This document shows positions 1 to 5,446 of a stretch of DNA of 5,446 nucleotides, in pieces. The DNA comes from Deltaproteobacteria bacterium (GTDB lineage Bacteria; Desulfobacterota; Desulfobacteria; Desulfobacterales; C00003060). The position numbers and the translations under genes are program-made. Location of the stretch: assembly GCA_019309815.1 (NCBI GenBank), contig JAFDFO010000197.1, positions 1 to 5,446 of the forward strand. Reading direction: 5' to 3'. Every line of letters begins with the position of its first letter. The stretch's first letter is position 1. A model generated the notes under the pieces. It was given only the letters and a program-made list of their open reading frames with translations. It made no database searches and had not been told where the DNA came from.

Positions 1-351
1 AGTGAGCCGCCCCTCTTTGAGGTCTTGGATAAAACGGTCGAGATCACCTCCGCCCATATGAGTGTTCCAGGAGACAACGATCAGGGAGTCGAGCGATTTG
101 ATCTCCTGGACCCCCTGTGAGGGCATGATGATCAGGGGTATTCCAACACCGCCGCGCCACGATTCGAGCGCACTCTCCTCGGTCGGGTCTGACACCGCCT
201 TCCACTGAATCGGTTGGTCGGAAAGTGCTCCTGCAGCATTCCCTGCGGTCGAAGATGACTCTATCCCAAAAACCGGTTTGACCCAATTAGCAATGAAAAG
301 AACCAGGAGGCAAACCAACAAGAGTCTTGGGGAACGACCTGCCTTTTTCAC
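1..351 (-). CDS. Secreted endonuclease/exonuclease/phosphatase (EEP) family protein, N-terminal part (runs off window)
   Basis: I read 117 codons from a GTG at 351 down to base 1 with no stop. The N-terminus is a clear signal peptide: MKKAGRSPR, a hydrophobic core at about residues 10-20, and a likely cleavage near VFG at 27-29. A low-complexity Ser/Ala/Gly stretch follows. From about residue 88 the sequence SLIVVSWNTHMGGGDLD matches the first strand and metal-binding Asn motif of the EEP fold (Asn96, His98), which is shared by DNase I, exonuclease III and sphingomyelinase-type phosphodiesterases. The rest of the domain, including the catalytic Glu, Asp and His motifs, lies outside the window, so the substrate cannot be named. 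The start lies 10 nt after the PLD stop codon, which implies an operon and possibly translational coupling. Only a weak GTAGAG ribosome-binding candidate overlaps that stop, and no better in-frame start was found. The family call is good; the exact function is unknown. Confidence 0.8.
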   Translation of the reverse strand, partial: MKKAGRSPRLLLVCLLVLFIANWVKPVFGIESSSTAGNAAGALSDQPIQWKAVSDPTEESALESWRGGVGIPLIIMPSQGVQEIKSLDSLIVVSWNTHMGGGDLDRFIQDLKEGRLT

Positions 352-361
352 TAGTATATCT

Positions 362-820
362 CTACAGAGCCTTCATAATGTAGCGGCCCAACCACCGTCT
401 CCAGCCGCTCTCCGGCGGGAGGAGTTCGTCCAACTGTTGAACATCGTCAACCCATGTTGTAAGGCTCGCCAGATGAAACATATCAATTAATCCCACGAGG
501 CTGTAATAACCCGAGACGACAACGGCGACTTCCCCGTCCATAATAATCCCGCGGTAACACTGGTTCTGGGACCCCACTGTGAGGTAGTACATGACACGCT
601 GTTGTTCCTCGTCTGATAAAGAATCCCAATACGACGCGAGCAATTTGTTTGCAGCCTCATTCAACTCCTCGGGAACATCTTTGACATCCACATAGACATC
701 CTTCCGCCCCGTCTGCGCTCCACGATATCGTAGGTAGTTTAGTATGAAATCATCCCAACCGCCCCAAGCCAGAAGGCCCTGCATTTCTTTGGAGGCAAAG
801 AAATTTGTCTTCAGGTGCAT
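362..820 (-). CDS. C-terminal part of frameshifted PLD-superfamily protein (second HKD half)
   Basis: This is the continuation of the gene at 901-3447, placed out of frame by the 29-bp tandem duplication at 880-937. This frame is open without a stop from 937 down to 362. The coordinates given start at the first ATG (820), but the sequence upstream of it also reads as protein (AEAAGYKPTYLTEDIEKRKP), so this is not a natural start. Numbered on the repaired 1018-residue protein, it carries HLK at 868-870, the H-x-K part of the second HKD motif, with Ala875 where the family Asp is expected. GSQN follows at 949-952, with YRGIIMDGE after it, matching the GSxN...E segment that normally lies close behind an HKD. 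About 80 residues separate HxK from GSxN here, far more than usual. Expression as a separate protein would need internal initiation, and only a weak purine-rich stretch precedes the ATG. It is more likely a detached domain of one gene. Confidence 0.8.
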   Translation of the reverse strand: MHLKTNFFASKEMQGLLAWGGWDDFILNYLRYRGAQTGRKDVYVDVKDVPEELNEAANKLLASYWDSLSDEEQQRVMYYLTVGSQNQCYRGIIMDGEVAVVVSGYYSLVGLIDMFHLASLTTWVDDVQQLDELLPPESGWRRWLGRYIMKAL

Positions 821-879
821 CTTCGGCTTTCTCTTCTCAATGTCCTCTGTTAAGTAAGTCGGTTTATAGCCCGCCGCTT

Positions 880-937
880 CCGCTTCTTTTCCAAACGCCT
901 CTATGGCGCCGCTTCTTTTCCAAACGCCTCTATGGCG
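880..937. repeat. Perfect 29-bp tandem duplication causing a frameshift in the PLD gene
   Basis: Bases 880-908 and 909-937 are identical 29-mers, each beginning ccgcttcttttccaaacgcc. Since 29 is not a multiple of three, the second copy shifts the minus-strand frame and creates the TAG at 901-903. Removing one copy joins the upstream frame exactly to the open frame that ends at 362 and gives 1018 residues. Total copy numbers of one or four would be in frame; two or three are not. The duplicated peptide is roughly IEAFGKEA. Confidence 0.95.
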
Positions 938-3447
938 TCATAAAACTCCTGACCAAACGGGAAGATCTCTTTGAGAAAAGGATACTTTTTAACGCCTTCC
1001 ATGAATTCCTGCAGGCTTTCCGTTGACCCTATTTCAGAGCTCCGGGTGTATTTTCCTACCTGAAGCATCCCCCCTGCAGCGGCAATTTCATCGCCCAGCA
1101 ACTGCTTTGTGATCACCAGCCTTTCGAATAACTCGTGGGCTCGTGACATCTGCGGGAAACCCGCACTGGGGGCATTTTCCAGAGCCGGGGCAATAACCAT
1201 GACGCGGCAACCCCGTAACGCAGCCCCGGCAAGCATCCCGCCCCAAAAGGGAGAGTTCCACAAAGAGTCGGGAATGATCATAGTCGACCCCGGGGGCATC
1301 AGACTGTACAGGGTGGCTTTGAGGGCATTGATCGGTTTGGGGTAAAAGCCGGTCTCGTTGTGAACATCCATAACCGTGGCATCCCAGCCTTTTTCAACCA
1401 GCGCGTCGACCATTTGTGCGTAGTCTGCGGGTTTGGGAAGTGCCCGGAGGGGTGCAGGTATCTCACTCTCTGTGAAGTCCTGCTGCTGCAGAACTTCGCG
1501 CGCGGCGTCTTTCAACGATAAGAGTACGGGCCCGGTCACCAGAATGGACCGGTCTTCCCACGTGCGGCCTGCGTAGTGCTCTCCAATGCCCATGCCACCG
1601 TAGATGGCCTCGCCCTTACCGGGATCCAGTTCCGTCACGTCGTGAAATGAGAGCTTACGATGGTCTCGCATCAAGGCGTCCGGCGTCACAGGCATGTAGT
1701 CGATCAGATGCCTGCTCCGGAATGAGAAATCTGCCCGGTTTGTGACGTTGACGTGTACCTTTATCTTATTTCGGAGCCAGTCCTGCCCAAACAACCTTAC
1801 ACGTTCCTGCAAACGGGCCGATTCCCGGACCGCTGATCCGAGCTCCGCCTGTGCTTGACGGATCTGCTCCTCCCACTCTTCATACCCGGCTGGCAGTTTC
1901 AGTTCATATCCGAGGGGGTCTTCGAGGAGCTCCAGCCACAGCCTCCCGGTGTTTTCCTCATAGTAAAACTGATCAATGATGATGAGGTAAACGGGGAATT
2001 TGCCTTTTTCATCGTACTCCCGCACCCTGTTGGTCATGGCTGCGAAGTATCCGTGCAAAGTCTGCGCAAATCCAATGCTGTCAGGATTGCCGGCAGGCGT
2101 GAAACCCCGGTAGTCGTGTATCCAAAGCACGTGATAGTCTTCTGCCTCAAGGATCATCCTGGCCACTTCGGGCTGGAACTGCTCGTTGATTACGTAGAAC
2201 ACGTCATTTCCGTGGACGAAGTCATCTCCCGTGACCATTTCCACAATGGCATCCATTTCTTCCTGGGTATCGTGTTCAGAGGGCATCAGGCCATAGTTCA
2301 TAGGAATCCAGACGAGCTTTGAATCCCCCCACACTTTCCTCGAACCCTCTCGGATCTCGTCCAGGATCTTCACGAGTTCGGTGAACACATAGAGCACACG
2401 CTCCATTTGGGATGGAGATAGAGGCGTTTCGCTATCCAGCCATGCTGCAAGGTGTGCCCTTGCCTCGTAACCGTATCCCTTCAGAGAATCGTACCTCTTG
2501 TTCCGACCAAGCAACCGGTTGTATGGAATGATGACATCATCGAGCAACACCTCTTTGGCCTTGTTCACAACGCGCGCGCTTTGCTCACTCCCTTTGCCTT
2601 CATCGTTCAGCGCCAGGGCAAATGCCTCTTCCAGGGAGCGGTGATACGCCATGACTTCCGCATAGTAAGTGTGACCCTCCGGGTAGTACTGCGCATCCTC
2701 TGAGTTGAGGTGCTCCCTGAACACAGACACCTTTTCCCGGAAATCCGCCAACTCGTCTGTGTCCTTTGATAGATCCTGGTCAAAGAACGGCGTCGTGTAG
2801 ATCTTGATCCACGTGGCTGCATGTTCAACCTGATCCAGCACGGCTTCGAGGTATGGGGTCGTCAACGTTCCGGGCTGCGCAGTCACACGGCGGGGCGCCC
2901 TGGGAAGGGTAACGCAATCGTCTTTGGGGCGCGTCTTACCCAGGTACGGATCACCAATGGGTATGGTAATGCCGAAATTGAATGAGTTGTCACGCCCCGG
3001 CAGCCAGTCGATCCGGAGATTTCCTCCTCTCCCGAACAAACCGCCACGTTTTGGAGGAAACGCAAGCGACAGGATGAAATCGGTCTTTTCGTGCCTGAAG
3101 GAGTAATCCACGCCTGCCTGCAGAAAGAGAAGTTTGAGGGATCCCATAAAGCGGAGCCCGGAGTCAAACTCGTCTGCAACGCCGCCAGCATATCCCTCGC
3201 CGGCAATACCAAGACCCATGTTCGGGTTCTTGAGATGGCGGTATATGCCCCCGGTCAACTGCCCGCCCCATTCGTCGTCATCACCCTCCCGGTCATAGAC
3301 GGCCATGGGTGCCAGGTAGAACTCGTATTTGGACGGCTGGCCCATGGACTTTGTCAGCTCTGGAGAAAGCGTGTCTGTTTCGTCCTGGGCGAGGACAGGG
3401 GTGGCATAGGCTAGCAAGATGACTAACAGAAAAACTGCTCTCTTCAT
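901..3447 (-). CDS. Secreted phospholipase D-superfamily protein with beta-rich N-terminal domain, truncated by frameshift
   Basis: The ORF encodes 848 residues. The signal peptide is MKRAVFLLVILLAYATPVLA, with cleavage before Gln21. Residues about 38-170 alternate aromatic/hydrophobic with Gly/polar residues (YEFYLAPMAVYD, GGQLTGGIYRHL, LRIDWLP, FNFGITIPIG), resembling outer-membrane beta-barrel or beta-sandwich strands. Residues about 190-370 look helical. From about residue 375 a PLD fold is recognisable: HRKLSFHD at 596-603 is a perfect HxKxxxxD motif, followed by AIYGGMGIGEHY at 614-625. The second half begins near 675 and includes a typical ALRGCRVMVIAP strand near 743-754. The second HKD lies beyond the stop, in the frame at 362-820. 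PLD enzymes need both halves, so this truncated product should be inactive as a PLD. After Ala846 the 29-bp duplication forces a two-residue out-of-frame end (Ala-Pro). The ATG is preceded by TGAGGT. The family includes phospholipases, cardiolipin synthases and nucleases; I cannot assign a substrate. Confidence 0.85.
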   Translation of the reverse strand: MKRAVFLLVILLAYATPVLAQDETDTLSPELTKSMGQPSKYEFYLAPMAVYDREGDDDEWGGQLTGGIYRHLKNPNMGLGIAGEGYAGGVADEFDSGLRFMGSLKLLFLQAGVDYSFRHEKTDFILSLAFPPKRGGLFGRGGNLRIDWLPGRDNSFNFGITIPIGDPYLGKTRPKDDCVTLPRAPRRVTAQPGTLTTPYLEAVLDQVEHAATWIKIYTTPFFDQDLSKDTDELADFREKVSVFREHLNSEDAQYYPEGHTYYAEVMAYHRSLEEAFALALNDEGKGSEQSARVVNKAKEVLLDDVIIPYNRLLGRNKRYDSLKGYGYEARAHLAAWLDSETPLSPSQMERVLYVFTELVKILDEIREGSRKVWGDSKLVWIPMNYGLMPSEHDTQEEMDAIVEMVTGDDFVHGNDVFYVINEQFQPEVARMILEAEDYHVLWIHDYRGFTPAGNPDSIGFAQTLHGYFAAMTNRVREYDEKGKFPVYLIIIDQFYYEENTGRLWLELLEDPLGYELKLPAGYEEWEEQIRQAQAELGSAVRESARLQERVRLFGQDWLRNKIKVHVNVTNRADFSFRSRHLIDYMPVTPDALMRDHRKLSFHDVTELDPGKGEAIYGGMGIGEHYAGRTWEDRSILVTGPVLLSLKDAAREVLQQQDFTESEIPAPLRALPKPADYAQMVDALVEKGWDATVMDVHNETGFYPKPINALKATLYSLMPPGSTMIIPDSLWNSPFWGGMLAGAALRGCRVMVIAPALENAPSAGFPQMSRAHELFERLVITKQLLGDEIAAAGGMLQVGKYTRSSEIGSTESLQEFMEGVKKYPFLKEIFPFGQEFYDAIEAFGKEAAP

Positions 3448-3450
3448 TTT

Positions 3451-3456
3451 ACCTCA
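3451..3456 (-). promoter_or_regulatory. Ribosome binding site of the PLD gene
   Basis: On the minus strand TGAGGT lies 3 nt before the ATG at 3447. The spacing is short but usable. It supports this start, as does the signal peptide that begins immediately. Confidence 0.55.
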
Positions 3457-3497
3457 CACAAAAAGCAGGTTAAGCCGGTTGGGCATAGCAAAAAGTC

Positions 3498-3547
3498 GTA
3501 GGGGCGGGGTTTATCCCCGCCCGGGCGGGCGTAAAGCCCGCCCCTAC
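3498..3547. repeat. GC-rich compound palindrome (REP-like), possible terminator
   Basis: An outer 11-bp inverted repeat pairs GTAGGGGCGGG (3498-3508) with CCCGCCCCTAC (3537-3547). Inside it are two alternative hairpins: a GGGCGGGG-type arm pairing across TTTAT with CCCCGCCC, and GGGCGGGC pairing across GTAAA with GCCCGCCC. The element can therefore fold as one long stem or as two side-by-side hairpins. This architecture is typical of dispersed intergenic REP-like elements. On the minus strand a run of five T (3494-3490) follows 3 nt after the palindrome, so it could end transcripts from the Omp85-like gene, but it also sits in the probable 5' region of the PLD gene. Confidence 0.75.
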
Positions 3548-3560
3548 ACGCCTTTTCTGT

Positions 3561-3635
3561 TATTTCGAGCGAAGCGAGAAATCTTATTGTCTATGGATAT
3601 TATGAAGAACAAGATTTCTCGCTTCGCTCGAAATA
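3561..3635. repeat. Perfect 25-bp inverted repeat with 25-nt loop (dispersed palindromic element)
   Basis: The left arm 3561-3585 (TATTTCGAGCGAAGCGAGAA followed by ATCTT) is the exact reverse complement of 3611-3635. Pairing continues outward after one mismatch (3560/3636) for five more base pairs, to 3555 and 3641, and inward after one mismatch for two more. There is no T-run close to either side, so it is not a standard intrinsic terminator. It looks like a mobile or dispersed palindromic repeat of the REP/MITE kind and encodes nothing. A transcript in either direction would form a long, stable hairpin. Confidence 0.85.
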
Positions 3636-3665
3636 GCAGAACAAGCAGTGGTCCAAGCGAAAAAT

Positions 3666-3684
3666 AACGGACAACGGTGAACGG
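3666..3684. repeat. Three AACGG units at exact 7-bp spacing
   Basis: AACGG occurs at 3666-3670, 3673-3677 and 3680-3684, immediately downstream of the Omp85-like stop codon. It may be the edge of the neighbouring palindromic element or simple low complexity. No function can be assigned. Confidence 0.4.
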
Positions 3685-3691
3685 ATAACAG

Positions 3692-4858
3692 CTAAAACGC
3701 CTCCCCGATGCGGAAGTAAACGGCTTCTGTGTCCTTGCCAACCGCATAATCAAGACTGATGTTCACACGGTTTTCTGTTGAGGCCATGAATCTCAGTCCA
3801 GCCCCGGCGCTTGGCAGGAGGTTTTCACTATTGAACTCACCAATGGACGGTGCAACTTCTCCCACACCCGCGAAGGCAACCATTCCAAAGCGTTTGTAAA
3901 AGCGCCAGCGGTACTCAATCTGCGTGGCCAGCATCATCTTGTCCCGATACTGGCCTCCAACGTAACCTCGAAGATAGTTGTTCATGCCGAAGAGACAGAG
4001 ATCGAAGATGGGGACGTCGCCGAACGTGAAGCGGCCCGCAGCGCCAATGGCTAAGATGTGATCCGGGGTAAGTTCCATGTAACGACTGTAGTTGGCCTCG
4101 TAAATCTGGTAATCCAAATCACTGCCGAGCGCTTGATCGACAAAAGTCGCATTCATTGTAAGAAACGTACCGTGAAAGGGGTAGTAGGAATTATCCCGGG
4201 TATCGTAGTCGCAGAGGAGTCCGACACCGGAACTCACGACACTGAGCTGATTGTTCAAGATGTCTTGTATTTCATCGCATATGGGACAATCCGGGATGTC
4301 CAAATTACGAATAGTCGTATCAACTTGGAGCAAACGATACTGAATGCCTGCGTAAAGGTTCTCTGTCACGGCCCTAAAGAATTCGGGTATGAAGACAACC
4401 CCTTTCTGATTGATGTCGATGGACTTCCCTCTGTCGCCTGCACCGCTGCCTACACCAAAGAACTTGATATTAAAGCTGCCGTAGCCAAGGACGCCGTTAG
4501 CGCGATACCTGTCTGCTTTGAAATAGGTGGTTTGCTTGATGCCCGCAGCCCAACTTTCCGTGTCCGTGTAAAGCCCCCCTGCCATGGTGTTTGAAGCGGG
4601 TGATGCCTCGTCGATCTTGTAGAGGTACATGGCTGCCACAGCAAGTCCGGTCCCGATCGTCGGATTGGAGATCGGAATCGGCATGACAACAAAGTCCGTC
4701 TTCTTTTTTTTCTTCGCCTCGGACTCCTCATCGGTACTCACATCCTCGACTTCCTCTTCCTGGGCAGATGTCACGGGCACGGTCAAATGCCACATGAAGA
4801 CTGCGACGGCGAGAATGACGAGGAGGGCTCTCCAGCTATGCCTGCGGAACATCATCAT
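3692..4858 (-). CDS. POTRA-less Omp85 (BamA/TamA-like) outer-membrane beta-barrel protein
   Basis: The chosen start gives 388 residues. The signal peptide is MMMFRRHSWR plus a hydrophobic core, cleaved near VTSA/QEE (about residue 31). An acidic segment and a run of five Lys (about 49-53) follow, then a barrel that begins FVVMPIPISNPTIGTGLAVA. LRGY with Arg297, about 90 residues from the end, matches the conserved Arg-Gly-aromatic loop motif of Omp85 barrels, and the protein ends in Phe (YFRIGEAF) like the BAM-recognised beta-signal of outer-membrane proteins. POTRA repeats are absent: the barrel starts almost directly after the linker. It therefore resembles the short surface-antigen D15 proteins without an N-terminal periplasmic domain rather than BamA or TamA. 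Cys191 and Cys194 (CPIC) fall in a likely loop. The frame is open up to 5005, but the signal peptide and AAGGA favour 4858. The transport substrate is unknown. Confidence 0.85.
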   Translation of the reverse strand: MMMFRRHSWRALLVILAVAVFMWHLTVPVTSAQEEEVEDVSTDEESEAKKKKKTDFVVMPIPISNPTIGTGLAVAAMYLYKIDEASPASNTMAGGLYTDTESWAAGIKQTTYFKADRYRANGVLGYGSFNIKFFGVGSGAGDRGKSIDINQKGVVFIPEFFRAVTENLYAGIQYRLLQVDTTIRNLDIPDCPICDEIQDILNNQLSVVSSGVGLLCDYDTRDNSYYPFHGTFLTMNATFVDQALGSDLDYQIYEANYSRYMELTPDHILAIGAAGRFTFGDVPIFDLCLFGMNNYLRGYVGGQYRDKMMLATQIEYRWRFYKRFGMVAFAGVGEVAPSIGEFNSENLLPSAGAGLRFMASTENRVNISLDYAVGKDTEAVYFRIGEAF

Positions 4859-4864
4859 CCATAT

Positions 4865-4869
4865 TCCTT
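4865..4869 (-). promoter_or_regulatory. Ribosome binding site that sets the Omp85-like start
   Basis: AAGGA on the minus strand lies 6 nt before the first of three consecutive ATG codons (4858, 4855, 4852). Upstream in-frame ATGs at 4894 and 5005 lack a comparable site and would put about 12 or 49 extra residues in front of the signal peptide. Start 4858 is therefore preferred, though 4855 or 4852 cannot be excluded. Confidence 0.6.
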
Positions 4870-5093
4870 GCGTGACCTTACGTGTACTTCGCATAATCGA
4901 GAGAGTGAAAGCGTTGATCGCCAAGGCTGGAAAACGGAGAGAACGGATAGAAGGGCTCTTCTCTCTACCAGGCGAGTGTGAGGCCCAGATATAGCCCCCA
5001 GGCAACGCAATGTGACAGTGCGAACCGAGGAAGGGGGTCTCCCTTAAGGAGCGCCTTGCGTCCGAAAAGCAAACCTGTCACAGCAGCGGAGTT
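4870..5093. other. Intergenic region between SYLF and Omp85-like genes
   Basis: About 235 bp separate the SYLF stop (5094) from the Omp85-like start. I see only weak structure: TGTGACAG near 5011 faces CTGTCACA near 5075, and there is a 5-bp hairpin AAGGG/CCCTT near 5031-5045 with no T-run. No convincing promoter was found, although the Omp85-like gene probably has its own. The plus-strand frames here do not look like proteins. Confidence 0.4.
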
Positions 5094-5171
5094 CTACTTC
5101 TTAATCTTGGTGTACTTCGAGCCCTCAAGCGTCAGGTTATACATCAGCCCCTTTTGGCCAAAAATAAACGC
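5094..5171 (-). pseudogene. Out-of-frame C-terminal tail of the SYLF protein
   Basis: Twenty-five codons and a TAG read AFIFGQKGLMYNLTLEG followed by SKYTKIKK. This is the expected last strand of the SYLF domain and belongs to the gene at 5137-5446. It has no start codon or ribosome-binding site of its own and is separated from the main frame only by the 7-bp duplication. Confidence 0.8.
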
Positions 5172-5446
5172 AACGATGAACGATGGGACTCTTGATGTTT
5201 GTGGTGTCGATCGTACCCCCGGCTCCAAGTTCTACCAAAGCCACTGAGCCGTCCACACCCACCTCAAAGCCGGAGCTTGCACGGAATTTCTTAAGGGCGT
5301 CATCTGCCATAAAAATGAGGATCACCATCTTCTTCTGGGCCCCAAGCTGGAAACCGATCGAAGCAGCCGCGGTGTTGTAGTAGTCCACGGTCTTTCCATT
5401 GATTCTGAGGGCTCCTTCACCGTATTCACCCCCAATGCCGATTCCG
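5137..5446 (-). CDS. SYLF (Ysc84-type) lipid-binding domain protein, 5' end outside window, frameshifted near its end
   Basis: The frame enters at the right edge and reads GIGIGGEYGEGALRINGKTV, then DYYNTAAASIGFQLGAQKK, MVILIFMADDALKKFRAS and SGFEVGVDGSVALVELGAGG. This is the characteristic C-terminal half of the SYLF/Ysc84 domain (phosphoinositide-binding in eukaryotes; bacterial members are usually exported, about 200 residues, of unclear role). After SPIV the frame turns into HRCVYFWPKGADV and stops at 5137. This tail does not look like the family. The expected ending (AFIFGQKGLMYNLTLEG...) is in the next frame and becomes continuous if one copy of the 7-bp repeat at 5172-5185 is removed, moving the stop to 5094. 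The apparent GTG start at 5388 lies inside the domain and is not the true start. No signal peptide is visible because the N-terminus is missing. Confidence 0.85.
   Translation of the reverse strand, partial: GIGIGGEYGEGALRINGKTVDYYNTAAASIGFQLGAQKKMVILIFMADDALKKFRASSGFEVGVDGSVALVELGAGGTIDTTNIKSPIVHRCVYFWPKGADV
5172..5185. repeat. 7-bp tandem duplication causing a frameshift in the SYLF gene
   Basis: AACGATG is present twice in direct succession (5172-5178 and 5179-5185). On the minus strand this reads CATCGTTCATCGTT. One unit fewer joins SPIV directly to AFIFGQKGL and restores a family-like C-terminus ending at 5094. The frame arithmetic agrees: the upstream and downstream frames differ by 7 modulo 3. 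Confidence 0.9.

Noticed and set aside
44..286. 80-residue minus-strand ORF
   Set aside because: It is out of frame with the EEP gene, which covers the same bases with a signal peptide and the VVSWNTH motif. The 80-residue frame is rich in Arg/Cys/His and looks like a shadow.
278..490. 70-residue plus-strand ORF
   Set aside because: It lies antisense across the EEP start and the PLD end and has no protein-like pattern.
805..1026. 73-residue plus-strand ORF across the 29-bp duplication
   Set aside because: It is antisense to the PLD gene, and the repeat alone explains its repeated peptide. No supporting start signals were seen.
1855..2322. 155-residue plus-strand ORF
   Set aside because: It is antisense to the PLD catalytic domain, whose minus-strand frame carries recognisable motifs; it is a shadow of that frame.
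3419..3667. 82-residue plus-strand ORF and the opposite 69-residue ORF at 3544-3753
   Set aside because: Both mostly translate the two palindromic repeats and have no coding character.
4058..4594. 178-residue plus-strand ORF
   Set aside because: It is antisense to the Omp85-like barrel, which has a signal peptide, LRGY and a C-terminal Phe. The plus frame shows no family features.
4895..4924. Possible promoter for the Omp85-like gene (TTGGCG with TCGATT or GATTAT)
   Set aside because: The spacing (18 or 20) and the -10 matches are too weak to support a call.
4859..5005. Longer Omp85-like start at 5005 adding 49 residues
   Set aside because: It would bury the signal peptide inside the protein. 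The ATG at 4858 has AAGGA at 6-nt spacing directly ahead of a normal signal peptide.
5011..5082. TGTGACAG / CTGTCACA inverted pair suggesting a regulator site
   Set aside because: The halves are almost 60 bp apart and do not form a standard operator. An 8-bp match at this distance can arise by chance.
1..5446. CRISPR array, tRNA or rRNA genes, insertion-sequence transposase
   Set aside because: No regularly spaced repeats, no clover-leaf or rRNA-like sequence, and no transposase-like reading frame were seen on either strand.

Overview
The window is a stretch of about 5.4 kb from a Gram-negative bacterium. Three of the four gene products begin with a visible signal peptide, the start of the fourth lies outside the window, and one product is an outer-membrane beta-barrel of the Omp85 type. 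Base composition is moderate and the gene order matches no model organism I recognise, so an uncultured lineage is plausible. The sequence alone does not fix the phylum. All supported genes are on the minus strand, so they are described from high to low coordinates.

Layout. (1) 5446-5094: C-terminal 114 residues of a SYLF/Ysc84-type lipid-binding protein, whose start is outside the window. A 7-bp tandem duplication (5172-5185) breaks its frame near the end. (2) 4858-3692: a POTRA-less Omp85/BamA-TamA-like outer-membrane protein, apparently intact. (3) 3691-3448: a 244-bp intergenic region with two unrelated palindromic repeats, one a perfect 25-bp inverted repeat and the other a GC-rich 50-bp element. 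(4) 3447-362: a large secreted phospholipase D-superfamily protein. A perfect 29-bp tandem duplication (880-937) splits it into an 848-residue N-terminal frame and an overlapping C-terminal frame. Removing one copy gives a continuous 1018-residue protein. (5) 351-1: start of a secreted endonuclease/exonuclease/phosphatase (EEP) family protein with a GTG start, 10 nt after the PLD stop. It runs off the left edge.

How the parts may work together. All four products are probably exported or envelope-associated: a lipid-binding protein, an outer-membrane barrel and two hydrolase-fold proteins whose families cleave phosphodiester bonds. The PLD and EEP genes are almost certainly co-transcribed. A role in envelope or phospholipid turnover, or in extracellular phosphodiester hydrolysis, is reasonable inference but is not shown by the sequence.

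The most striking observation is that two of the four genes carry frameshifts, each caused by an exact short tandem duplication (29 bp and 7 bp), and deleting one copy restores a family-like protein in both cases. This could be recent gene decay, slipped-strand switching, or an assembly or sequencing artefact. Reads across the two sites would decide.
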